A stretch of 64,000 bases of DNA from Anabaena sp. UHCC 0187. Lineage in GTDB: Bacteria; Cyanobacteriota; Cyanobacteriia; Cyanobacteriales; Nostocaceae. Positions within the stretch are counted from its first letter, which is position 1, and the number at the start of each line of letters is the position of its first letter. A model generated the notes under the pieces. The model worked only from the letters and a program-made list of their open reading frames with translations. It made no database searches and had not been told where the DNA came from. Below, one piece after another: positions 27,401-35,915 of the stretch. Both the position numbers and the translations under genes were made by a program. The DNA lies in contig NZ_VILB01000013.1 of assembly GCF_009712035.1 (NCBI RefSeq), positions 602,426-666,425 on the forward strand, written 5' to 3'.

Positions 27401-27516
27401 AAAATATGCAGATCATTACCTAGCAACCGAACTTTCACCCCGAAAGTATTTATACCTGTTGCTTGACTTACCCATTGCACTAAGGGTTGTTGACTATTGA
27501 GTAATACTGTTTTCAT
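24493..27516 (-). CDS. DUF1574/SGNH-type protein with four N-terminal domain repeats
   Basis: A 1007-aa protein. Residues 10-450 contain four diverged copies of a domain of about 90 aa, with the recurring pattern LHIxC...P and a closing xVxxYGRxxGxxxPxW (seen near 36-96, 165-230, 268-335, 390-445). One membrane segment follows (GMIWLTLGLLLAFQSDLMLG, near 540). The C-terminal part (670-1000) has SGNH-like blocks: LIIGSSRALRGIDP, NFGINGATAQVVD and DPSHLNRYGAYEV. The last holds the Asp-His pair. DUF1574/AlgX-like proteins transfer the acetyl group supplied by MBOAT partners, and the MBOAT gene is directly downstream. The N-terminal domains are cytoplasmic by topology and of unknown role. Confidence 0.82.
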   Translation of the reverse strand: MKTVLLNSQQPLVQWVSQATGINTFGVKVRLLGNDLHILCESVECPQRWQTLSELLQALQQTDVDTLTNDEQPSIYQVLIYGRKKGEHRPQWCHRVYLNQLDRHLEQVEELLLAQTETPISSSGSLIISNESLARQGNVDAIARYLSEHLSHLGVAIQVKINPYPSKDNSQIIVNRLWVFCQSSYSPDPSLLAETVAQKLRYLQLVGYQDAIIVSQVRGEIEPDWRLRIDLTPTEVMLKEWARWGDVQAIARILTEKLLGFKIAVQTSLKESTLHIFCTPAFDPLETAPAPDKAITLQAIVPLLETIAPQAILSAAIYGQKTTDKQPTWIDWVSLPAYQHPALVTSALDLAHGGDNCAIIFLLERLLNPDLDWRLKTGGIRVLLVRKEDLLHIMCDAPVCPTRHQVSSKVTQFIRQLKISGITGVRVYGRRAGDKEPVWHHGIDLGERSRLVPEATPEFAATSEYVNSLINSETNEPILRPDLTNEEVQNFVKEVAKNWVANTNKQIRNLLLNSQLFATSHQESDQSPDNLGIGSGMIWLTLGLLLAFQSDLMLGYVVAHIAKSSPKVTNNIVSPLSSQSQASLPVQNNQKKSFLNQSETTELPNYNQSAFNASGFINSNDSQAENLSAPPLKEKATATAILLAARSQMPSFNARQLDEQLALYKQRLSVKKRPPDVLIIGSSRALRGIDPVALSKALVTQGHQNIDIFNFGINGATAQVVDVILHQVLEPGELPKMILWADGSRAFNNGREDITFNTIEASEGYKHILQKVRTTVEAEAVNKNKEDSSKTINSDSKKENINIYEAANDLLNQSVANLSSSYKNRDQIKTLLQKQLQHLPFSDKYPQVKSKINITNDSEIDNSLQAVDFDGFLPLSIRFNPTTYYQKHPKVSGDYDNDYKSFQLAGKQDQAFQSVLEFTKNNNISLVFVNMPLTSDYLDPVRTKYEQQFQQYLLSFTGNPHFIYRDLSQLWPKANDYFSDPSHLNRYGAYEVSKKLAVDPVITWKTK

Positions 27517-27976
27517 GGGCAGTGAAATTTAACAGGAAGGGAGTATTGGGGGATTTTGCCTGTGCTTGTAAACTAGAATCATAGAATTATCACATTTTGC
27601 CGTTTTTTTTTAACAATTTTGTTACCTTAGCAGCTTGCAAAATTGACAAAGATAGTCTTATGGAAGAATTCACCAAGTCAAGAGTCAGGAGGAAGAAAGA
27701 ATAAAGGAAGATTGGAAGTATAAAAACACTAATTTTGTCATCAGTATTTCCTGCCATGGATACATCAAACATAACTAATGCTACGCTATGCTATTCAGAG
27801 ATCAAAATCCCTTTAACCTTTTTCCATGTTCCTTGGTATATCTTTCTCCTGTTAACATTGATGTACTATACCGTAGGCATAGATATGACGTTGTGAGACT
27901 TCGATAAATTTTGTCTCCTGAATGGAAGATTGACTTTTTGTCTATTGTACTCATCTACTAATTATTAAGAATTACA
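27517..27976. other. 460-bp intergenic region between divergent genes
   Basis: AT-rich region holding the promoters of the SGNH gene (minus strand) and the 27977 gene (plus strand). A 60-codon minus frame at 27590-27772 has no codon or family support. No hairpin or repeat of note was found. Confidence 0.4.
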
Positions 27977-28201
27977 ATGCCACCTGTAAACCAACAGTTC
28001 TTTTCTCCAACCGGATTAAATTTGATTGCATTCACTATTGCCCCATCTTGTCTTTTACAGGTAGGGACAGTATCTATACTGATGTTACTCATTGCTCAAA
28101 AAGCTACAAGTGAAGCATTAGTCAGCCTGGGTGAAGCAAGTGAAGAATTATTTCGAGGTGATCGCTTACCTATGCTCAATTTTCCAGATCATCAGGAATA
28201 A
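27977..28201 (+). CDS. Small hypothetical protein upstream of the cysteine hydrolase
   Basis: A 74-aa protein starting MPPVNQQFFSPTGLNLIAFT. It has one hydrophobic stretch (LQVGTVSILMLLIAQ, residues 26-40) and an acidic tail (ALVSLGEASEELFRGDRLPM), so it may be a small membrane-associated protein. I do not recognise the family. The stop lies 17 bp before the ATG of the isochorismatase-like gene, which suggests co-transcription. Confidence 0.5.
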   Translation: MPPVNQQFFSPTGLNLIAFTIAPSCLLQVGTVSILMLLIAQKATSEALVSLGEASEELFRGDRLPMLNFPDHQE

Positions 28202-28218
28202 AATCGCAGCATCTTTCC

Positions 28219-29256
28219 ATGAATACCCAAAATATAACCCAATTACCGATTCCCTCCCACTTTAACCCGGCAAAAGTCGGTGAAGTCTGGCGCGTACCTT
28301 ATCAACAACTTGCCGCTGAAGCTGAAACTTATGGAAAACAACAAAACATCCAACCGGCAGCTTTAGATAAAAACCGCATTTGTCTATTATTAATAGATGT
28401 ACAAAATACCTTTTGTATTCCTGATTTTGAATTATTTGTAGGTGGACAAACTGGAACAGGTGCAGTTGCAGATAATCAAAGGTTGTGTGCATTTATTTAT
28501 CGCCATTTGGGAATAATTACCAAAATTATTCCTACCCTAGATACGCACACAGCAATGCAAATCTTTCATCCCATATTTTGGGTAAATGCTAACGGTGAAC
28601 ATCCGACACCAGCCGCAACCAACATTACACCCACAGATATTGAACAAGGTATTTGGCAAGTTAACCCAGCCGTTGCTAATAGTATAAGTAATGGTGATTA
28701 TGAATTATTAGTAAAACAGGCGTTTCATTACGTTCAACAACTTAGCCAAAACGGTAAATACCCGTTAACAGTTTGGCCTTATCATTCCATGTTAGGCGGA
28801 ATTGGTCATGCTTTGGTTTCATCAGTAGAAGAAGCAATATTTTTTCATAGTATCGCCCGTCAAAGTCAAACCCAATTTGAATTAAAAGGGGAAAATCCTT
28901 TAACAGAAAATTATTCTATTTTACGCCCCGAAGTTTTAATAGGATTTGATAAACAGCCAATTGGACAAAAAAATACAAATTTAATCAAACAACTTTTAGA
29001 ATATGATGCGGTGATTATTGCTGGACAAGCTAAAAGTCATTGCGTTGCTTGGACAATTGATGATTTATTAACAGAAATTCAACAGGTAGATAGTACCCTA
29101 ACAAAGAAAATTTATCTTTTAGAAGATTGCACTTCTCCTGTTGTCGTTCCTGGTGTAGTTGACTATACGGAACAGGCTAATAACACATTTGCTAGATTTG
29201 CAGAAGCTGGAATGCACATTATTCAATCAACTGAAGAATTGGTAATTGGTAATTAG
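28219..29256 (+). CDS. Isochorismatase-family cysteine hydrolase
   Basis: A 345-aa protein, longer than a typical nicotinamidase of about 200 aa. The catalytic triad of the family is visible: Asp in CLLLIDVQNTFCIP, a Lys in NGDYELLVKQAFHYV, and the nucleophile Cys in IAGQAKSHCVAWTIDDLL. The cis-peptide loop is replaced by AGQAKSH. The extra length is in N-terminal and central inserts. It could hydrolyse nicotinamide or another amide; the substrate is not clear. Confidence 0.85.
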   Translation: MNTQNITQLPIPSHFNPAKVGEVWRVPYQQLAAEAETYGKQQNIQPAALDKNRICLLLIDVQNTFCIPDFELFVGGQTGTGAVADNQRLCAFIYRHLGIITKIIPTLDTHTAMQIFHPIFWVNANGEHPTPAATNITPTDIEQGIWQVNPAVANSISNGDYELLVKQAFHYVQQLSQNGKYPLTVWPYHSMLGGIGHALVSSVEEAIFFHSIARQSQTQFELKGENPLTENYSILRPEVLIGFDKQPIGQKNTNLIKQLLEYDAVIIAGQAKSHCVAWTIDDLLTEIQQVDSTLTKKIYLLEDCTSPVVVPGVVDYTEQANNTFARFAEAGMHIIQSTEELVIGN

Positions 29257-29322
29257 TAATTGGCAAATTCTTTCTCCCCTGCTCCCTGCTCCCTGCCTCT
29301 TTCCCCCTGCCTCCTGGACTCC

Positions 29323-30198
29323 TTACCTTAAAAACCCCTTGGGATCTTTTGCTTCCCAACCGAGGGAACCGTTAGAACGCATTTCAAAATGAAGATGGGG
29401 TTGAGTGGAGGTTGGTTGTCCGGTAGTTCCCACTGTTCCCAAAATATCGCCTTTATTGATTTTTTGACCTAGAGTAACTTTAATGCTGTCAAGTTGGGCG
29501 TAACGGCTTTGTAAGCCATCTGCATGGTTAATAATGACTAATTTGCCATAACTACCCTGTTCTTTAGCAAACACAACGATTCCAGGAGCGATCGCTGCCA
29601 CAGGAGTATTTACTGGTGCTAACAAATCTACGCCACTATGAAAGAAAACGTCTCCTGTAATGGGGTGAATTTGCCAACCATAAGCTAATCCAACATCTGT
29701 ACTGCTTGGTAAGGGATAACCAGTAATGTTTCCAGTGGGGTTACTAGGTGCGGTAGCAATCATCCTAGGAGCAGTAGCTATCCCTGGAAGTATTGGTAAA
29801 AAGACAAATTTAGGGTTTTTCTGACAACCATTAATTTCAAATACCGTATCTGGACGGACTTTATACTTAGATGCTATTTGTTTCCAGCTTTGATTAGGAG
29901 GGACTTCAACAACAATTCCATTGAAAGGGAGAATTTGCAGTTCTGTTCCCGGTCTTACCACTCCATTCTTAACAGATGGATTGATACCAGTAATTGTTTC
30001 TGGTGCTAGATTATATTGATTAGCTATAGATGCTAAAGTTTCACCAGAATTCACTTGATGACGTTGAATGCGAGCTAAAGCGGGAATTGGACAACTCCCT
30101 GTACCAGCGCTTGCACTTTGTGGCTGTGCCATTGTAGATAATAAACCCAACGTGCTAAATAAGCTTAAAAAAGATAGTGAACGATAGAAAAATTTCAT
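29323..30198 (-). CDS. LysM-M23 peptidoglycan endopeptidase
   Basis: A 291-aa protein. A signal peptide (MKFFYRSLSFLSLFSTLGLL, cleaved near ASAG) is followed by two LysM-like modules (HQVNSGETLASIANQYNLAP and PPNQSWKQIASKYKVRPDTV) and a C-terminal M23 domain. Zinc ligands are in HPITGDVFFHSGVDLLAP and PHLHFEMR. It should cut or bind peptidoglycan cross-links in the periplasm. It is transcribed alone, with a 257-bp divergent spacer to the HtrA gene. Confidence 0.93.
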   Translation of the reverse strand: MKFFYRSLSFLSLFSTLGLLSTMAQPQSASAGTGSCPIPALARIQRHQVNSGETLASIANQYNLAPETITGINPSVKNGVVRPGTELQILPFNGIVVEVPPNQSWKQIASKYKVRPDTVFEINGCQKNPKFVFLPILPGIATAPRMIATAPSNPTGNITGYPLPSSTDVGLAYGWQIHPITGDVFFHSGVDLLAPVNTPVAAIAPGIVVFAKEQGSYGKLVIINHADGLQSRYAQLDSIKVTLGQKINKGDILGTVGTTGQPTSTQPHLHFEMRSNGSLGWEAKDPKGFLR

Positions 30199-30455
30199 GT
30201 AAACAAGTCCAGAAATCGCTAATTTTTAGATTTTAGTTGGGGATTCTTAAAGATAGGATAAAGTTTTCCCTCCATACTTTCTACTACCTATTTTGAGTAA
30301 ATTCATGATCAAATCTGATCACTAGATGTGATCCCCGAATATGCTGACAAATTTCTGCTATTTATATCTAAAATGATCTGTTCAGAGAACGTTTGTTTGA
30401 CTACACTAAAGACATTAGGAGAAGCTGTCCTTGAGCGCAATTATTCTTAATTATT

Positions 30456-31658
30456 ATGAAAGTATCTTTGAAGCAACTTGCTGTTTATCTGGGTTTGGTG
30501 GTAATTGGTGGGTGTGTAGGTGTATTTACTAGTCGTTATTTTTGGACACACAATCTTTCGTTTCAAGAGTTAAAAAATGTGGCAGTAGCTTTGCCTGCTG
30601 AACCTATTGTTCCTCAACCTATCAACGGAACTTTTAACTCTCCTGCAAATGATAATGTCAATTTTATCGCTACCGCTGTAGGCAGGGTGGGACCTGCGGT
30701 TGTGCGAATTAATGCAATTCGGAAAGTATCAAATCCGATGACTGAAGCTTTAAAAAATCCTTTATTTCGTCATTTTCTCAAAAAAGATGAACAACCAATG
30801 CCCCCAGAAAAAATTGAGCGGGGGACAGGTTCAGGATTTATCCTCAGCGAAGATGGCAAGTTATTGACTAATGCTCATGTAGTCGCAGATACAGATACAG
30901 TCCAAGTTACCCTCAAAGATGGACGAACTTTTGAGGGAAAGGTGGTAGGAGTTGATACTGTGACAGATATAGCCGCAGTCAAAATTTCAGCCCATAAATT
31001 GCCAATAGTCAAGTTAGGTAATTCACAAAATTTAATTCCTGGGCAATGGGCGATCGCTATTGGCAATCCTTTAGGCTTAGATAATACTGTCACTATTGGC
31101 ATTATCAGCGCCACGGACAGAACTAGCGCCCAAGTGGGTGTTCCTAATAAGCGTGTAAGTTTTATCCAAACAGATGCAGCCATTAACCCTGGCAATTCTG
31201 GCGGACCTCTCTTAAATGCTCAAGGGCAAGTTATTGGCGTGAATACCGCTATCCGTGCCGATGCTCAAGGACTCGGTTTTGCTATCCCCATTGAAACCGC
31301 TTTTCGCGTAGCTAATGAACTATTTACCAAAGGAGAAGTTGCTCACCCCTTCTTAGGAATTGAGATGATAGACATTTCCGCAACCACAAAACAGCGACTT
31401 CAAGAAGAAGATCAACTAAATATTCAGCCAGATGTGGGAATTGTCATTAGAAAAGTTATGGAAAAATCACCAGCACAGATAGGAGGATTACTTCCTGGTG
31501 ATGTGATTCAAAAAATTAATGGTAAACAAATTAAAATTGCGGCTCAAGTTCAGAAGATAGTTGAATCTAGTACCGTTGGGGACATTCTCGTCATAGAAGT
31601 CAACCGCAATGGTAAAACTCAAGTCTTTAAAGTCCGTTCTGGAAATTATCCTAAATAG
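30456..31658 (+). CDS. HtrA/Deg-family serine protease (HhoA/HhoB type)
   Basis: A 400-aa protein. The N-terminus is a membrane anchor or signal (LAVYLGLVVIGGCVGVFTSR). The trypsin-like domain has His about 140 (TNAHVVADTDTV), Asp about 170 (DTVTDIAAVKI) and Ser about 246 (INPGNSGGPLLN). A single PDZ domain follows (VMEKSPAQIGGLLPGDVIQK). This is the layout of cyanobacterial HhoA/HhoB/HtrA, periplasmic quality-control proteases. The three paralogues cannot be told apart with confidence from this sequence. Confidence 0.93.
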   Translation: MKVSLKQLAVYLGLVVIGGCVGVFTSRYFWTHNLSFQELKNVAVALPAEPIVPQPINGTFNSPANDNVNFIATAVGRVGPAVVRINAIRKVSNPMTEALKNPLFRHFLKKDEQPMPPEKIERGTGSGFILSEDGKLLTNAHVVADTDTVQVTLKDGRTFEGKVVGVDTVTDIAAVKISAHKLPIVKLGNSQNLIPGQWAIAIGNPLGLDNTVTIGIISATDRTSAQVGVPNKRVSFIQTDAAINPGNSGGPLLNAQGQVIGVNTAIRADAQGLGFAIPIETAFRVANELFTKGEVAHPFLGIEMIDISATTKQRLQEEDQLNIQPDVGIVIRKVMEKSPAQIGGLLPGDVIQKINGKQIKIAAQVQKIVESSTVGDILVIEVNRNGKTQVFKVRSGNYPK

Positions 31659-31767
31659 CAGGTGCTACGCCACGGTGACAGGTGACAGAGGGAAGCAGGG
31701 AAAGAATTTTTCTTTTTGTTCTTTGTTCTTTGTTCTTTATTCTTTCTAATCTTCTGACTCCTGACTC

Positions 31768-32112
31768 CTATTGATTAGATAAATGTTCCAATTGCATTCT
31801 CTGTTCCATTTGGCGGAGAAAATAACCCGTCATCATTGCCGATGCTAATAATCCCGCTAGATTATCCCGGTCTGTTGTAATTTGGACGTTAAAATGTTCT
31901 GTCGGTATCACTCCCACTAGTCCTTGGACATTTTGGGAAATGATTTGCTTAATTTCGGGGCTGACAGCTTGGGCGACACGGGCTAAAACTTCAGGAGATT
32001 GATGCTGTAAATATTTAAGTAATTGATTTGGGTTTTCCCCAAAATGATCATTCAGAAGTTGATTAGGGTGTTGCGGGGAGTCGTCATGTAAAAAGTCAGG
32101 ATCAAACACCAT
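31768..32112 (-). CDS. DUF760 family protein
   Basis: A 114-aa protein with the DUF760 signature: VSPEIKQIISQNVQGLVGVI, then FNVQITTDRDNLAGLLASAM and MTGYFLRQMEQRM. The family occurs in cyanobacteria and plant chloroplasts and has no assigned enzymatic function. It is soluble and alpha-helical. It lies upstream in a minus-strand run with scpB and ispD but is separated from scpB by 112 bp. Confidence 0.85.
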   Translation of the reverse strand: MVFDPDFLHDDSPQHPNQLLNDHFGENPNQLLKYLQHQSPEVLARVAQAVSPEIKQIISQNVQGLVGVIPTEHFNVQITTDRDNLAGLLASAMMTGYFLRQMEQRMQLEHLSNQ

Positions 32113-32224
32113 TGGCGATTTATATTGGCTTAATTGCTGATTCTACTCTAAACCATATTCATATTTATAGAGTAGCGTATTTTCTATAGGGAATGGGGGA
32201 AGAGACAGGGGGCAGCAGTTATCT

Positions 32225-32782
32225 TTAATTTTTAATTGTTTCCTCTTCTACTTCTAGTCCCTCTAACTCCAGTTCTAGTTGTTGTTCTTTTTCTGGAATC
32301 GTCAAAATTTGGGGAAGTTGTTCGATTTGAAAATACTGATGAAATTTTGGGGTTATTTGCAGAGCAAAGGAGCGAGAATCATTGTCTCGACGTTTACGGA
32401 CAAAACCAGATTCTACTAATTCTTGAACGTGCTGATAAGCACCAGAACCCCGTAAATTAATTAATTCGCTTTGCAATATGGGATTATGGAGAGCGATCGC
32501 TGCTAATGTCCGTAAAGCACCTACACCAAATTCTACAGGGATGAGGGCTTGGACTAAATCATGAAAATCTGAACGCAGTTGTAAACTATAACCATTTTCA
32601 GTTTCTATAACTTCTAACGCGGTATCTCGACGGGCATAATTCTCCATGAGTTCGATAATGCCTTCTTCTGCTGTGAAGCGATCACATTTCGCATATTCAG
32701 CAATTTCCCCCAGAGATAAGGGTTTACCCTTTAAATAAAGAATCGCTTCTATTTTCGCGGCTATGGGTATATTTTTGGGCAT
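32225..32782 (-). CDS. scpB: Segregation and condensation protein B
   Basis: A 185-aa protein built from two winged-helix domains. The start is AAKIEAILYLKGKPLSLGEI and the conserved centre is VEFGVGALRTLAAIALHNPI followed by LRGSGAYQHVQELVESGFV. ScpB binds ScpA and SMC to form the bacterial condensin, which compacts DNA. No scpA or smc is in the window. The C-terminus ends in an acidic glutamate-rich tail (EKEQQLELELEGLEVEEE), longer than in many orthologues. Confidence 0.92.
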   Translation of the reverse strand: MPKNIPIAAKIEAILYLKGKPLSLGEIAEYAKCDRFTAEEGIIELMENYARRDTALEVIETENGYSLQLRSDFHDLVQALIPVEFGVGALRTLAAIALHNPILQSELINLRGSGAYQHVQELVESGFVRKRRDNDSRSFALQITPKFHQYFQIEQLPQILTIPEKEQQLELELEGLEVEEETIKN

Positions 32783-32848
32783 TCAGGATTTTAGATTTTG
32801 GACTTGAGATTTGTAACTAGAAAAAAATTCTTACCCCCTACTCTCTAG

Positions 32849-33529
32849 CTATTCCCGATAACTAAGTATAAATTCGGCGATCGCTAAATCTTGAGGAGTG
32901 GTAATTTTCAAATTAGTCTCCTCCCCCGGAACTATTCTTACTTCAATACCGCATTTTTCAAACAAAGCCGCATCATCAGTTACTTCCCAACCTTGACGGA
33001 CACCTTCAGCATGGCACTGTTTTAATAATTTGACATCGAACCCTTGGGGAGTTTGAGCAGCCCAAAGTTGCTTACGCTCTGGTGTGCTTTTAATAATGCC
33101 ATTGTCATCAACAACTTTAATCGTATCTTTAACAGGGACAGCCGCAATTAAACCAGGATAATGCCGAATTGCTTCCGAACAAGCATTAAATAAATTTGGT
33201 GTTGCCAAACAACGAGCGCCATCATGAATTAAAACTTGTGCTGCATTAGTTGGCAATGCCTGTAAACCATTGTAAACTGACTCCTGACGGGTAGAACCAC
33301 CAGGAATTAATTCTATTGTTTTTTTCAGGTTTAAGTCAGCGATAATGGCCTTGAAGTCATCCCAATCTGGAGGTTGAGAAACAATTCCGATCCAACTAAT
33401 AGAACTTGCAGCTTCTGCTGCTAACAAAGTCCAAGCAATCAAAGGTTTTGAACGTACCTGTAATAAAAGTTTATTACGATCAGCACCCATTCTTTTGCCA
33501 CTTCCGGCAGCGGGAATTAGTAAATGCAC
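32849..33529 (-). CDS. ispD: 2-C-methyl-D-erythritol 4-phosphate cytidylyltransferase
   Basis: IspD transfers CMP from CTP to methylerythritol phosphate in the MEP isoprenoid pathway, which supplies carotenoids and the chlorophyll phytyl tail. The 226-aa length is standard. The CTP-binding start LLIPAAGSGKRMGADRNKLL, the HDGARCLATPN segment and KQLWAAQTPQGFDVKLLKQ are all conserved. It precedes scpB by 66 bp on the same strand; the pairing is probably not functional. Confidence 0.97.
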   Translation of the reverse strand: MHLLIPAAGSGKRMGADRNKLLLQVRSKPLIAWTLLAAEAASSISWIGIVSQPPDWDDFKAIIADLNLKKTIELIPGGSTRQESVYNGLQALPTNAAQVLIHDGARCLATPNLFNACSEAIRHYPGLIAAVPVKDTIKVVDDNGIIKSTPERKQLWAAQTPQGFDVKLLKQCHAEGVRQGWEVTDDAALFEKCGIEVRIVPGEETNLKITTPQDLAIAEFILSYRE

Positions 33530-33642
33530 AACTTTTCCTTAATCTTCAATTAAATAAATTCCAAAACTTCTAACTCGGTGACTTCTAATTCTCAATACCT
33601 ATATTCTCCTAAAATATAAAACGATTAGCGTTAATAAATATT

Positions 33643-34584
33643 ATGCGTGTAGTAGCCCTTGTCCCTGGTTCAATTGATAACCAAATTCTTTTTTTTGCCA
33701 CTCTTGATGATCTTAAGCGTTACTATCCCCACGCGCAGATAGATGTCATTGTAGAACCCCAGTCAAAGGCTGCTTACCGGGTAAGCAAGTCAGTTCATGA
33801 TGTATTAACCTTTGATTACAAAGATCGGAATAGTCTAGCTGATTGGGGTAACTTAGTCGGCATGATCCGAGATCGTGAGTATGATGTGGCTATTATTGTC
33901 GGACAAAGTTGGTTAGTCGGCTTACTAATGTGGTTAACAGGAATCCCCACACGCATTGGTTACCAAGGCCAAGGTGCGGTTTTTCTCACTAACCCCATCA
34001 CGCCTAAACTATCCCAGTATGTAGCTAAGATGTACCATAACTTACTCAAGCCCCTAAAGATTGATACTGATTGTCCAGCATTATCTGTAAATGTGCCTAA
34101 AGTAGATATAGAATGGGCGCAAAATGAGCAAAAACGTTTAGGGGTAAGTGAAACAGGTTTTATCCTCATCAATGGAGGTGGGAATAATTTAGATACAAGC
34201 TATCCTGTGGAAAGTTGGCAAGAAATTATTACAGCTTGTCAACAAAAACAGCCTGATTTACCCGTTGTTGTCATTAAAGAAGCCAATAATGAGCCTTTAG
34301 TCAGATCGCTGCTAGAACATTGTCACAATCTTCAAGTTACTTCCCCCGATGATATTGGCAAATTAACAGCCATGATTGGTGGTGCTAGTTTAATGTTATC
34401 AGTGGAAAATAGCCTTCTCCAACTGAGTGTAGCAGTAGAAACATATACAATTGTCCTGTTAAGTTCTACGGACTCAGAAAAATTATTACCTGCAAGCGAA
34501 AAAGTCTTAACTATTACCTCACCAACTAGAAAAGTAGCAGATATCTCACCCCAAATAGTGTTAGAAAAAATCTGGGGAAGTTGA
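33643..34584 (+). CDS. Glycosyltransferase family 9 (heptosyltransferase-like)
   Basis: A 313-aa GT-B protein. The start MRVVALVPGSIDNQILFFAT and the region GIPTRIGYQGQGAVFLTNPI are typical of GT9 proteins in cyanobacteria. The acceptor and donor sugars are unknown; cyanobacterial LPS lacks classic heptose, so an ADP-heptose donor should not be assumed. It is monocistronic and divergent from ispD. Confidence 0.82.
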   Translation: MRVVALVPGSIDNQILFFATLDDLKRYYPHAQIDVIVEPQSKAAYRVSKSVHDVLTFDYKDRNSLADWGNLVGMIRDREYDVAIIVGQSWLVGLLMWLTGIPTRIGYQGQGAVFLTNPITPKLSQYVAKMYHNLLKPLKIDTDCPALSVNVPKVDIEWAQNEQKRLGVSETGFILINGGGNNLDTSYPVESWQEIITACQQKQPDLPVVVIKEANNEPLVRSLLEHCHNLQVTSPDDIGKLTAMIGGASLMLSVENSLLQLSVAVETYTIVLLSSTDSEKLLPASEKVLTITSPTRKVADISPQIVLEKIWGS

Positions 34585-34683
34585 CTATTATCAATTTTAG
34601 ATTTTGGATTTTAGATTTTAGATTCAAAATCCAAAATCATTAAAGAACTTTTAGCAGTATTGTCTTTCTGTTCCCTGTTGCCG

Positions 34684-35172
34684 TTACGAATTAGTTTTTT
34701 GAATCATTTCAAAGAAAGCATCATCTAATTCATAACCCAGGATTTGCGCTAAAGATTTAAGTCGAGATGGACTAGGAATATTTTTTTGGTGCAACCAATC
34801 ACTTAAAATAAAGATTTTGTGCATCAAAAATATTTCTAAAGCTTCGGGATTATACTGGATACCTTCTTTAGAACTAAACTGATGAGGTACTAACATAGCT
34901 GCATATCGAGCTAATTCTCCTGCTTTCCAGTCTAGTAAAAATGGCAACCAAGGATACTTAGTATCAAGACGCACGAACCACAGTCTTACCTCTGGAATTT
35001 CTGATAATTCCCGTGGATCATTTGCAACGCGTTCATAATTAATTTCTAAACGTAGTTGCTGTTCATAGGAGGAAACGTTTCCCTCTTGCAGCAGTGGTTC
35101 AATCACCGCTAAAGCAGGTGATATATCTAAACTATAAATGGAGTCGTTGTTGAGGGTGATTGTGATTGTCAT
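34684..35172 (-). CDS. CRR6-family NdhI maturation factor
   Basis: A 162-aa protein that resembles CRR6/Slr1097, a factor for assembly of the NDH-1 subunit NdhI. Supporting segments are RLEINYERVANDPRELSEIP, VRLWFVRLDTKYPWLPFLLD and LEIFLMHKIFILSDWL. The pattern is recalled and not aligned. It is cytosolic with no membrane segment. Transcribed alone on the minus strand, between the GT9 and Fur genes. Confidence 0.75.
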   Translation of the reverse strand: MTITITLNNDSIYSLDISPALAVIEPLLQEGNVSSYEQQLRLEINYERVANDPRELSEIPEVRLWFVRLDTKYPWLPFLLDWKAGELARYAAMLVPHQFSSKEGIQYNPEALEIFLMHKIFILSDWLHQKNIPSPSRLKSLAQILGYELDDAFFEMIQKTNS

Positions 35173-35350
35173 TGATAGCTACTTTTTTACTTGCTCAACA
35201 GTGTTGAGAATCCACAGTAGCAGCTTTTTAACCTCTTTAGGTAGACATTTAGACGAATTTTAAGTTAAAGTTGTAATGAGTTTGTTTTAAATTAAGAATT
35301 AATCAATTACATTAGCAGTTACTACTTCCTAATAGTTTATAAACTGAAAT

Positions 35351-35797
35351 ATGTACAAGCAAGCGAGTTCTCCTAAATCTATTCGTTCCTTAGAAGATGC
35401 TCTAGATCGGTGTCAAATCTTGGGTATGCGTGTCAGTCGGCAGCGACGCTTTGTTTTGGAGCTATTGTGGGAAGCGAAGGAACACCTTTCAGCTAGGGAG
35501 ATTTATGATCGTCTTAACCAAAAAGGTAAGGAAATAGGACATACTTCAGTATATCAAAATCTAGAAGCTTTATCTAGCCAAGGTATTATAGAGTGTATTG
35601 AACATTGCGGTGGACGATTATACGGAAATATTAGTGATTCCCATAGTCATGTTAATTGTATAGATACAAATCAAATTTTAGATGTGCATATAGAATTGCC
35701 AGAGGACTTGTTACGTCAAGTAGAAGCGCAAACAGGAATGAAGATTTCTGAATATAGGATTAATTTTTATGGTTATCGTCAGCAACCAATTGATTAG
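35351..35797 (+). CDS. furC: Fur-family regulator, FurC/PerR type
   Basis: A 148-aa protein. The winged helix includes GMRVSRQRRFVLELLWEAKE and HLSAREIYDRLN, followed by GHTSVYQNLEALSSQGI. Metal-site residues are in SDSHSHVNCID, but the CXXC zinc pairs of canonical Fur/Zur are absent, as in the Anabaena FurC (PerR) paralogue. Length and start (SIRSLEDALDRCQILGMRVS) also fit FurC, which I recall as about 149 aa. FurC controls peroxide response and heterocyst-related genes in Anabaena. The symbol is tentative; the family call is firm. Confidence 0.85.
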   Translation: MYKQASSPKSIRSLEDALDRCQILGMRVSRQRRFVLELLWEAKEHLSAREIYDRLNQKGKEIGHTSVYQNLEALSSQGIIECIEHCGGRLYGNISDSHSHVNCIDTNQILDVHIELPEDLLRQVEAQTGMKISEYRINFYGYRQQPID

Positions 35798-35829
35798 TAA
35801 GTTGTTGTAATTATAGTTTGTACATTGAA

Positions 35830-35903
35830 GCAGCAGGGAGCAGGGAGCAGGGGGTAGGGGGTAGGGAGCAGGGAGCAGGGGGCAGGGAGCAGGGAGCAGG
35901 GAG
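35830..35903. repeat. G-rich simple repeat (GCAGGGA units)
   Basis: About ten imperfect copies of a GCAGGGA/GGGAGCA heptamer in tandem, lying between the furC stop and the AATTACC array. Complementary forms occur elsewhere in the window (29279-29300), which suggests a dispersed short tandem repeat family. Confidence 0.7.
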
Positions 35904-35915
35904 AAAGAATTTGCC

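Noticed and set aside
27590-27772. 60-codon minus-strand frame between divergent genes
   Set aside because: Low-complexity AT-rich codons, no family and it sits in a promoter region.
33643-34584. Calling the GT9 protein an ADP-heptosyltransferase (WaaC/WaaF)
   Set aside because: Cyanobacterial LPS lacks classic heptose and no other heptose pathway gene is near, so the donor is left open.
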